The notes beneath the pieces are model-generated. The model was not told the DNA's origin. It was given only the letters and a program-made list of their open reading frames with translations, and ran no database searches. Positions 1 through 5,683 of a stretch of DNA of 5,683 nucleotides are shown here, piece by piece. The position numbers were made by a program, and so were the translations under genes. Origin of the DNA: an uncultured Porphyromonadaceae bacterium (GTDB lineage: Bacteria > Bacteroidota > Bacteroidia > Bacteroidales > CAMTPD01); the NCBI GenBank assembly GCA_947074265.1, contig CAMTPD010000134.1, positions 1 to 5,683 on the forward strand, read 5' to 3'. How positions within the stretch are numbered: the first letter of the stretch is position 1; each line of letters begins with the position of its first letter.

Positions 1-37
1 CGGGACTTGTTTATATGATCTGCAAATGCGCTTCTAA

Positions 38-352
38 TTAAAGAATTGCGTCGATTTTTGCAGCGATGTTTGCTTTTTGTGTAGCACCGATTTGCTTGTC
101 TACCAATTTACCTTCTTTGAAGAAAAGGATAGCAGGAATGTTACGGATACCAAACTCAGAAACTACGTCGTCGTTTTCGTCAACGTTAAGTTTACCGATG
201 TTTACACGACCTTCATATTCTGTTGCCAATTCGTCGATAATTGGAGAAATCATACGACAAGGACCACACCATTCTGCCCAGAAATCAACCACTAAAGGCT
301 TGCCAGACTCCAATAATTCTTGGAAGTTAGCATCTGTAATTTTTAATGCCAT
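38..352 (-). CDS. trxA: Thioredoxin (TrxA), cytosolic disulfide reductase
   Basis: A complete 104-residue protein, the normal size of a bacterial single-domain thioredoxin. It has the redox-active WCGPC motif (W28-C32, cysteines 29 and 32), a buried Asp at 23 matching E. coli Asp26, Pro37 in the helix after the active site, and the cis-proline loop at NIP (P73), followed by the FFKEG turn and Gly89. No signal peptide or membrane segment is seen, so it should act in the cytosol, where thioredoxins reduce protein disulfides and are re-reduced by thioredoxin reductase. In many bacteria they also feed ribonucleotide reductase and peroxiredoxins. The start at 352 gives the typical MALKITDANF N-terminus; the leader is A/T-rich with no Shine-Dalgarno motif, as is usual in Bacteroidota. 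One small oddity is Ala74 after the cis-proline, where Thr is common. It lies 76 bases downstream of dnaE on the same strand and has its own likely promoter. The stop is TAA at 38-40. Confidence 0.97.
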   Translation of the reverse strand: MALKITDANFQELLESGKPLVVDFWAEWCGPCRMISPIIDELATEYEGRVNIGKLNVDENDDVVSEFGIRNIPAILFFKEGKLVDKQIGATQKANIAAKIDAIL

Positions 353-392
353 AATTCAAATAATTATAATATTGAGTTATTTAAAACGATTC

Positions 393-424
393 CAAAAATA
401 AGAAATCAATCGATTCCTTACAAG
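393..424 (-). promoter_or_regulatory. Likely trxA promoter, Bacteroidota type
   Basis: Read on the minus strand, positions 400-393 give TATTTTTG, an exact match to the Bacteroidota -7 consensus TAnnTTTG. Positions 424-421 give CTTG, close to the -33 consensus TTTG. The spacer is 20 bases (401-420), within the expected range of about 19-21. Transcription would start near 386, giving an A/T-rich leader of about 34 bases before the trxA ATG. The -33 box lies only about 5 bases past the dnaE stop codon, so trxA can be expressed independently of dnaE. Found by inspection only. Confidence 0.6.
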
Positions 425-428
425 AACA

Positions 429-3400
429 TCAGTTTATTTTAAAGTCTAGATTTTCATTCTCTCGAATATACTCGATAAGTTCCTTGCTTACCGATATACG
501 GTTGTTTTGTGCAAAGAAGTCGAGTTTGATGTTTCGCTCGCCATCTATCACACTGAAATAAAGCAACGTACTTCCCTGACTTTGTTTGATCAGTGTAGCT
601 AATTCGTTGATCATTGTATCGTCGAGCGCATGCATCGAAACCATAATTTTTATCTTTTCGATCAATTGATCTTTCACGTCCGGAAGCAAACGAATAGCTC
701 CGATCTTAAAGTCGAGCTCGTGTTCTTTGAAACGTCGCGGCTGCACCGTTGCATTGATCAAGAGATAAAGTCCCGGTTTGCAATATTTTGCGTATTCAAT
801 GTAGTCGTTGCCAAACAAGGCAATCTCTGCACTACCCGAATAGTCTTCGAGTTTTACAACTCCGTATGGTTTACCCATCTTGGTCATCCCCTCGCGGAAT
901 GAATCCACGATACCTCCAAGTAGCATCTCCTTCCCGCGCAATGCCTCACGATCGGCTAGTTCGATCATTTGCGTGTTGCACACGTTGGTCAATACAATCT
1001 TATATTCGTCGAGCGGATGGGCACTTAAATAGATACCAACCAACTCTTTCTCACGACTTAGTCGCTCCAAATCGCTCCAACTTTCGGCAATCGGCACATC
1101 CGGACGGGCAATAGCAACAAAGTCATCGTCGCCGAAAAGTGAGTTTGATGCCGAGTTTTTATCGATCTGAAACTTATTACCATAACGCACCAATACTTCG
1201 AGGAAGGTTTCGCCTTTGGTGTTTTCTCCGAAAAACTGTTCGCGTTTGGCTTCGGGGAAGTTGTCGAAAGCTCCGGCAATGGCCAAGGCTTCGATGTTCT
1301 TCTTATTACATGCTGTGAGGCTGACACGCTCGATAAAGTCGAAAAGTCCTTTGAACGGACCATTCTTACGACGCTCTTCGAGAATGTTTTGCACCGCGCC
1401 CTCGCCTACACCTTTGATGGCTCCGAGTCCGAAACGAATGTCTCCGGCTTTATTTACCGAGAATTTTAATCCCGACTCGTTAACGTCCGGACCCAACACC
1501 TGAATACTCATGGCCTTACATTCGTCCATGAACTTTGTGATATCGGCAATATTGGAGATATTTCGGCTCAGTACGGCCGCCATATATTCCGACGGATAGT
1601 TGGCTTTTAAGTAAGCCGTTTGATAAGCTACCCACGAATAACATGTGGCGTGCGATTTGTTGAACGCATAGGATGCAAACTTTTCCCAGTCGGCCCATAT
1701 CTTGTTCAACGTCTTTTCATCGTGACCGTTTGCTTTGGCGCCATCAAGGAATTTTACCTTTAGGGCGTTCATCTTGTCGATCATCTTTTTACCCATCGCT
1801 TTACGAAGCTCGTCGGACTGACCACGTGTAAAGTTGGCAAGCAGACGAGACAAGAGCATCACTTGCTCCTGATACACCGTAATACCATAAGTATCTTTCA
1901 AGTAACGCTCCATAATAGGAATATCGTACTTGATCTCTTCTTCTCCGTGTTTACGGGAAATAAACGACGGAATGTATTCCATCGGTCCTGGACGATAAAG
2001 CGCATTCATCGCAATAAGGTCTTCGAAGGTAGAAGGTTGTAGTTCGCGCAGGTATTTCTGCATCCCTGCCGATTCAAACTGGAATGTTCCGGTTGTTTTT
2101 CCGTTACTATACAGTTCGTATGTTTTAGGGTCTTCGAGTGATATGGTATTTATATCAATCGCTTCACCTGTTGTTTGCTTTACGTTTTCTACGGCTTCTT
2201 TGATGATCGATAGCGTCTTCAATCCCAAGAAGTCCATCTTAATAAGACCCGTTTCTTCAATAACCGAACCTTCGAATTGAGTAACGAGTAGGTCTTGATC
2301 GGTTTCTTTGTCTTTTGCCGTACTTACGGGTACAACGTTCGAAATATCTTCTTTACCGATGATTACCCCACAGGCATGCACACCGGTATTACGCACGTTC
2401 CCTTCGAGCATTTGCGCATACTTCAAGGTATCGCGCATTACCGGATCGCGCGATTCGGCCGCTTCTTTTAATTCCGGAACGTATGCTATGGCATCACGCA
2501 AGGTTACTTTTTTCTTATCCGGTATCTTGTCCGGTACAAGTTTCGCCAATCGGTTCGACTCTGAAAGCGGCAAACGTTGTACGCGCGCCACGTCTTTGAT
2601 TGCCGACTTTGTTGCCATTGTACCGTAAGTAATGATGTGGGCTACACGCTCCTTTCCATACTTTTCGGTTACCCAACGTAGTACATCTCCGCGTCCGTCG
2701 TCGTCGAAGTCGATATCAATATCGGGCATCGAAATACGGTCGGGGTTTAGGAAACGCTCAAACAGCAAGTCGTACTTAATAGGGTCGATATCGGTGATAC
2801 CCAAACAGAAGGCTACGGCAGAACCTGCGGCAGATCCACGTCCGGGGCCTACGGCTACTCCCATTTTGCGAGCCGCCGCAATAAAGTCTTGTACAATGAG
2901 GAAGTATCCGGGGAATCCCATCTTCTTTACCGTTTCCAACTCGAAGTCGATACGCTCGCGTACCTCTTCATCGAGGTTTTCACGAAACAGCTCGACATCT
3001 TCTTTTGTCGGATTTTCGGCCATTGCTTCTAGGTCGCGACCTTCAAAGAAGTTCTCGGGAGCTCGGTGTTTGTATTTTTTGATTGCACCGCGATAAGATA
3101 AATAACGCAAGTAGTCATCACTATCTGCAAAACCATCCGGAATTGGGAAGTCCGGCATCAGGGGCTTGCTGTCGATCGAGTAAAACTCTACTTTATCGGC
3201 AATCTCCTGTGTGTTGGTCATTACTTCGGGTACATCAGCAAAGAGCTGGGCTATTTCCGCACGGGTTTTTAACCACTCTTGCTTGGTATAACGCATACGG
3301 TTGGGATCGTCAAAATCCGAACCGGTATTAAGACAGATCAATCGGTCATGCGCTTCTGCGTCTACGTCGTTTACAAAGTGAACGTCGTTGGTCGCAATTA

Positions 3401-4166
3401 ATTTTATATTGTGTTTGCGTGCAAACTCGATCAATACAGCGTTTACTTCTTCTTGCTTCGGATAGATCGTACGATCGGCATCGGGTGCAGATGTTTTGTG
3501 TCGTTGAAGTTCAAGATAGTAATCGTCGCCAAAGGTTTTTTTATACCACAGCGCAACCTCTTCGGCTTGCTGAATATTTCCTTTCATGATAAGACGAGAA
3601 ACCTCTCCCCCCAAGCAAGCAGAACTGATTATAAGTCCTTCTTTATATTTTTCCAGGAGTTCTTTGTCGATACGCGGACGGCCATAGAAGCCTTCGGTCC
3701 ATGAATACGAAACGATTTTGATGAGGTTTTTATATCCTTGTTTGTTCTTTGCCAGTACGACAAGGTGATTTCCACTACGATGTTCTCGACCCGATTTATT
3801 GGTACGGTGATCGGGAGCTACATAACACTCACAACCCAAAATTGGCTTAAACAAGGATGCTTTCGATTCTTTGATTTTAGCTTGAAGCTTATCGAAACGT
3901 TCTTGTTCTTCGTCGGTGAGTTGTTCTTTCTCTTTCAACTCGTTCAGCTCTTTTTCACAGTCGCTGATGGTTGACTGATATTTGCTGTTTTTCTTTTTTA
4001 CGTAGTTGTAAAACTCTTTGATACCAAACATTGTACCATGATCGGTGAGCGCAATGGCGGTCATTCCATCGGCTATAGCTTTATCTACAAGCCCCGAGAT
4101 AGATGCTTGCCCGTCGAGCAACGAATATTGAGAGTGAACGTGTAAGTGAACAAATGGATTCATCAT
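429..4166 (-). CDS. dnaE: DNA polymerase III alpha subunit (DnaE), replicative polymerase
   Basis: A complete 1245-residue C-family polymerase, the catalytic subunit of the replicative holoenzyme; E. coli DnaE has 1160. Domains in order: an N-terminal PHP domain (about 5-290) starting with HLHVHSQYSLLDG and TDHG; the polymerase core, with the nucleotide-binding loop GPGRGSAAGS (440-449), catalytic aspartates D482 and D484 in PDIDIDF, and the third, D645, in KMDFLGL (E. coli D401, D403, D555); the fingers/beta-binding region with YQEQVM (765-770) and NKSHATCYSWVAYQT (836-850); a helix-hairpin-helix region (about 911-945, GLGAIKGVGEGAV); a degenerate clamp-binding site near 1007-1011; an OB fold (about 1080-1160); and a C-terminal domain likely to bind the clamp-loader tau subunit. 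Between PHP motifs II and III is an insertion of about 43 charged residues predicted to be helical. Two adjacent ATGs (4166 and 4163) could start translation; no Shine-Dalgarno motif separates them. The stop is TGA at 429-431. trxA follows on the same strand. Confidence 0.98.
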   Translation of the reverse strand: MMNPFVHLHVHSQYSLLDGQASISGLVDKAIADGMTAIALTDHGTMFGIKEFYNYVKKKNSKYQSTISDCEKELNELKEKEQLTDEEQERFDKLQAKIKESKASLFKPILGCECYVAPDHRTNKSGREHRSGNHLVVLAKNKQGYKNLIKIVSYSWTEGFYGRPRIDKELLEKYKEGLIISSACLGGEVSRLIMKGNIQQAEEVALWYKKTFGDDYYLELQRHKTSAPDADRTIYPKQEEVNAVLIEFARKHNIKLIATNDVHFVNDVDAEAHDRLICLNTGSDFDDPNRMRYTKQEWLKTRAEIAQLFADVPEVMTNTQEIADKVEFYSIDSKPLMPDFPIPDGFADSDDYLRYLSYRGAIKKYKHRAPENFFEGRDLEAMAENPTKEDVELFRENLDEEVRERIDFELETVKKMGFPGYFLIVQDFIAAARKMGVAVGPGRGSAAGSAVAFCLGITDIDPIKYDLLFERFLNPDRISMPDIDIDFDDDGRGDVLRWVTEKYGKERVAHIITYGTMATKSAIKDVARVQRLPLSESNRLAKLVPDKIPDKKKVTLRDAIAYVPELKEAAESRDPVMRDTLKYAQMLEGNVRNTGVHACGVIIGKEDISNVVPVSTAKDKETDQDLLVTQFEGSVIEETGLIKMDFLGLKTLSIIKEAVENVKQTTGEAIDINTISLEDPKTYELYSNGKTTGTFQFESAGMQKYLRELQPSTFEDLIAMNALYRPGPMEYIPSFISRKHGEEEIKYDIPIMERYLKDTYGITVYQEQVMLLSRLLANFTRGQSDELRKAMGKKMIDKMNALKVKFLDGAKANGHDEKTLNKIWADWEKFASYAFNKSHATCYSWVAYQTAYLKANYPSEYMAAVLSRNISNIADITKFMDECKAMSIQVLGPDVNESGLKFSVNKAGDIRFGLGAIKGVGEGAVQNILEERRKNGPFKGLFDFIERVSLTACNKKNIEALAIAGAFDNFPEAKREQFFGENTKGETFLEVLVRYGNKFQIDKNSASNSLFGDDDFVAIARPDVPIAESWSDLERLSREKELVGIYLSAHPLDEYKIVLTNVCNTQMIELADREALRGKEMLLGGIVDSFREGMTKMGKPYGVVKLEDYSGSAEIALFGNDYIEYAKYCKPGLYLLINATVQPRRFKEHELDFKIGAIRLLPDVKDQLIEKIKIMVSMHALDDTMINELATLIKQSQGSTLLYFSVIDGERNIKLDFFAQNNRISVSKELIEYIRENENLDFKIN

Positions 4167-4207
4167 GCAGTAGCAAATTGATATTTTTCTTTACGTCTTA
4201 TTCTATA

Positions 4208-4215
4208 CAAAGATA
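4208..4215 (-). promoter_or_regulatory. Likely -7 element of the dnaE promoter
   Basis: Read on the minus strand, positions 4215-4208 are TATCTTTG, an exact match to the Bacteroidota -7 consensus TAnnTTTG. Transcription would start near 4201, about 35 bases before the dnaE ATG. No good TTTG is found at the expected -33 distance (about 4235-4240). However, a long A-rich tract on this strand (4247-4262, T-rich on plus) lies at roughly -46 to -61, where it could act as an UP-like element. The -7 match is direct; the rest is inference. Confidence 0.5.
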
Positions 4216-4217
4216 CA

Positions 4218-4231
4218 TTTCGAAGTCGAAA
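4218..4231. repeat. Small palindrome in the dnaE promoter spacer
   Basis: The sequence TTTCGA-AG-TCGAAA is a perfect inverted repeat with 6-base arms and a 2-base centre. It begins 3 bases upstream of the proposed dnaE -7 box, inside the region between the -7 and -33 positions, where a bound repressor would block RNA polymerase. A palindrome this short can easily arise by chance in 215 bases, so only its position makes it notable. No regulator is encoded in the window. Confidence 0.3.
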
Positions 4232-4326
4232 CTCGGTGAGAGATCGATTTTTTTTCTTTTACTTTAAACCTTCGTACATGAAAAGCATCTAACTTAAATC
4301 AATTAATCGCAAATAACTTAACTTTT

Positions 4327-4360
4327 AACCTACCGAGGTTTTAAACGTACTGCGGTTAGG
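4327..4360 (+). promoter_or_regulatory. Repeat cluster upstream of the efflux operon, possible operator
   Basis: Three overlapping small repeats are visible. AACCT-ACCG-AGGTT (4327-4340) is a hairpin with a 5-base stem. TACCGAGGTT (4331-4340) and TACTGCGGTT (4348-4357) form a direct repeat, 8 of 10 bases identical and 17 bases apart. CCTACCG (4329-4335) pairs with CGGTTAGG (4353-4360) with one bulged base. They lie 22-55 bases before the adaptor's ATG, a sensible place for regulator binding or a leader structure. RND operons are often under local repressor or two-component control, but no regulator gene is visible here. Each repeat is short, so this is tentative. Confidence 0.25.
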
Positions 4361-4381
4361 ACCTTGGTATGATCCGTCTAA

Positions 4382-5479
4382 ATGCATATGAATAAAAAAG
4401 TTAAATGGTCGTTGTTTGGCGCAATCGGCCTGCTAATTGCCGGAATGGCAATCTATCCTAAACTGGATTGGAACAACAGTGATGGACAAAAAGTAGACAA
4501 ACCTGTGGCATCTGCTCCTTCCGGAGGCAAAGCGAGTAGAGCACTGAATGTAAATGCTGAAATTCTTAAATTCAGCTCTTTGTCCGAAAATATTAAAAGT
4601 ACCGGAAGCACACTCCCCGACGAAGAGGTAGACCTCACGTTTGAAACTTCGGGGAAGATTACTGATATCTTTTTTACCGAAGGCAGCAGCGTGCGTAAAA
4701 ACGACCTGCTAGCCAAAGTAAACGACAAACCCCTGCAAGCACAACTACGCAAACTAGAGGCTCAACTTCCTCTTGCCAAAGAACGTGTATACCGACAAAA
4801 AACATTGCTTGCTAAGGATGCCGTAAGTCAGGAAGCCTATGAGCAGGTAACTACCGAACTCGAAAAGCTAGAAGCAGACATTGAATTGGTAAAAGCCAAC
4901 ATTGCTCAAACCGAATTACGTGCACCTTTCGACGGTGTCATCGGATTGCGTACCATCAGTGAAGGTGCTTATGCTTCTCCGAATACGGTGATCGCTAAGT
5001 TAACTTGCATCTCCCCTATGAAGATTGACTTCTCTTTTCCCGAGCGTTATGCCGGCCTTATCAAAAACGGCACGGAGGTTACGTTTCGAATTGGGGGTAT
5101 TTTGGAACCTATGACGGCCAAAGTATATGCAGTAGAATCGAAAATAGATCCAAGTACCCGTACCGTAAAAGCGCGCGCTTTGTATCCGAATACGAATCGT
5201 GAATTGCAAGCCGGACGTTATGCAGGAATCGAAATCAATATGAAGGAGATTTCAAATGCTCTTACTATTCCTAGCGAAGCCTTGATCCCGGAAATGGGTA
5301 AAGAGATTGTATATGTGTACAACAATGGTAAAGCCAATCCGCAAGAAGTAAAAACGGGTATTCGTACCGAATCTCGTATTCAGATTATTGACGGTTTGCT
5401 ACCTGGTGATACTTTACTGACTAGTGGCGTGATGCAATTACGAAAAGGAATGCCTGTTGTTTTAGATCGTATTAATTAA
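4382..5479 (+). CDS. Periplasmic adaptor subunit of an RND efflux pump (HlyD/AcrA-like membrane fusion protein)
   Basis: A complete 365-residue membrane fusion protein, which links an inner-membrane RND pump to an outer-membrane channel. The N-terminus is basic (KKVKW) followed by a hydrophobic segment (about 10-25). There is no lipobox cysteine (the only Cys is residue 209), so it is probably held by an uncleaved anchor rather than as a lipoprotein like AcrA. A polar linker (about 30-55) follows. The two halves of the lipoyl/barrel-sandwich domain lie at about 80-118 (FETSGKITDIFFTEG) and 177-210 (LRAPFDGVIGLR), flanking an alpha-helical hairpin (about 119-176). The beta-barrel domain (about 211-285) includes the family signature KIDPSTRTVKARA, and a membrane-proximal domain (about 290-365) ends the protein. 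In-frame ATGs at 4382 and 4388 could both serve; the second (MNKKVKW) is equally plausible. No Shine-Dalgarno motif is seen. The stop is 19 bases before the RND gene, implying one operon. The substrate cannot be told from sequence. Confidence 0.93.
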   Translation: MHMNKKVKWSLFGAIGLLIAGMAIYPKLDWNNSDGQKVDKPVASAPSGGKASRALNVNAEILKFSSLSENIKSTGSTLPDEEVDLTFETSGKITDIFFTEGSSVRKNDLLAKVNDKPLQAQLRKLEAQLPLAKERVYRQKTLLAKDAVSQEAYEQVTTELEKLEADIELVKANIAQTELRAPFDGVIGLRTISEGAYASPNTVIAKLTCISPMKIDFSFPERYAGLIKNGTEVTFRIGGILEPMTAKVYAVESKIDPSTRTVKARALYPNTNRELQAGRYAGIEINMKEISNALTIPSEALIPEMGKEIVYVYNNGKANPQEVKTGIRTESRIQIIDGLLPGDTLLTSGVMQLRKGMPVVLDRIN

Positions 5480-5498
5480 CCCGTAGCACCAGAATCGT

Positions 5499-5683
5499 AT
5501 GAATATTTCCGAATTAAGTATTCGCCGCCCGGTATTTGCCACGGTATTAATGCTGATCATTATGCTGTTTGGTTTCATCGGTTATAGCTCTCTAGGTGTA
5601 CGCGAATATCCGAGTGTAGACAAACCGATTATTCCGGTAAATGTCTCTTATCCGGGGGCTAATGACGACGTAATCATGAATCA
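5499..5683 (+). CDS. RND multidrug efflux transporter (AcrB/HAE1 family), 5' fragment
   Basis: Only the first 61 codons are in the window; the frame stays open to the end, and full-length family members have about 1000-1050 residues. The start MNISELSIRRPVFATV matches the family N-terminus: a short amphipathic stretch, the conserved RRPVFA, then the first membrane helix (about residues 11-31). After this come VREYPSVDKP and VSYPGAN, corresponding to the YP and SYPGA motifs that open the first periplasmic (porter) domain in AcrB-like pumps. The product would be a trimeric inner-membrane proton/drug antiporter working with the adaptor encoded 19 bases upstream. The REYP form points to the hydrophobe/amphiphile efflux group rather than heavy-metal CusA-type pumps, but 61 residues cannot define the substrate. 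The truncation is due to the window edge; there is no sign of gene damage. Confidence 0.93.
   Translation, partial: MNISELSIRRPVFATVLMLIIMLFGFIGYSSLGVREYPSVDKPIIPVNVSYPGANDDVIMN

Larger units (their letters stand above)
4167..4381. other. Divergent intergenic region between dnaE and the efflux operon
   Basis: These 215 non-coding bases separate two divergently transcribed units. The dnaE-proximal half holds the TATCTTTG -7 box, a 14-base palindrome and a T-rich tract (plus strand). The efflux-proximal half is A/T-rich to about 4328 and then holds small direct and inverted repeats (4327-4360). On the plus strand I find no full TAnnTTTG; the nearest is TAACTTTT at 4319-4326, with no -33 partner, so the efflux promoter is unresolved. 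I see no tRNA, structured RNA or credible small protein here. Confidence 0.7.

Noticed and set aside
1..37. Terminator for trxA
   Set aside because: Only 37 bases follow the stop codon, with at most a 3-base stem (GCATTTGC on the minus strand) and no T-run. Any terminator lies outside the window.
66..401. Plus-strand open frame of 111 codons opposite trxA
   Set aside because: It is antisense to the clear thioredoxin gene, and its product has no family features.
387..417. Direct repeat of GGAATCG (minus strand, 411-417 and 387-393) around the trxA -7 box, plus the palindrome AATCGATT at 408-415
   Set aside because: A 7-base repeat and an 8-base palindrome are likely enough by chance in a short A/T-rich gap, and nothing else supports an operator. 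The palindrome is also too weak to be a terminator.
2632..3096. Plus-strand open frame of 154 codons opposite dnaE
   Set aside because: It lies entirely inside the well-supported dnaE coding region, antisense to the catalytic core. Its product is Ser/Arg-rich low complexity with no recognisable domain, as expected for a shadow frame.
4247..4262. T-rich run on the plus strand as a possible intrinsic terminator
   Set aside because: No gene ends upstream of it on the plus strand and no stable G/C hairpin precedes it. An A-tract upstream of the dnaE promoter explains it better.
4382..5683. Reading the adaptor and pump as a novel or metal-specific export system
   Set aside because: Both proteins match ordinary AcrA/AcrB-type architecture, the pump is cut off after 61 residues, and no metal-binding His/Met cluster is seen in the adaptor.

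Overview
The window looks like a chromosomal segment from a member of the Bacteroidota, most likely Bacteroidales. The evidence is: (1) a long DnaE-type polymerase of 1245 residues with a helical insertion in its PHP domain; (2) a short thioredoxin of Bacteroides-like sequence; (3) A/T-rich leaders with no Shine-Dalgarno motif before any gene; and (4) promoter elements that fit the Bacteroidota consensus TAnnTTTG (-7 box). Base composition and codon use look even across the window. I see no sign of a mobile element, phage, CRISPR array or recent transfer.

Layout. Positions 38-352 (minus) encode thioredoxin TrxA. Positions 429-4166 (minus) encode the catalytic alpha subunit of DNA polymerase III, DnaE. 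The 76-base gap between them holds a good Bacteroidota-type promoter for trxA and no convincing terminator, so trxA may be transcribed both from its own promoter and by read-through from dnaE. A 215-base divergent intergenic region (4167-4381) carries the likely dnaE promoter and some small repeats. On the plus strand follows an efflux operon: a membrane-anchored periplasmic adaptor (membrane fusion protein, 4382-5479) and, 19 bases further on, the first 61 codons of an RND (AcrB/HAE1-type) inner-membrane transporter that runs off the end of the window.

How the genes work together. DnaE (replication) and TrxA (cytosolic disulfide reduction, including electron supply to ribonucleotide reductase in well-studied bacteria) are housekeeping genes on the same strand. 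The adaptor and RND pump form two parts of a tripartite proton-driven exporter; an outer-membrane channel gene would be expected just downstream, outside the window. The two units share only the intergenic region.

I did not find a new biological system here. The points most worth a second look are in DnaE: a charged helical insertion of about 43 residues in the PHP domain, a PHP metal site that appears complete (unlike E. coli), and a clamp-binding motif that has lost its usual first glutamine.
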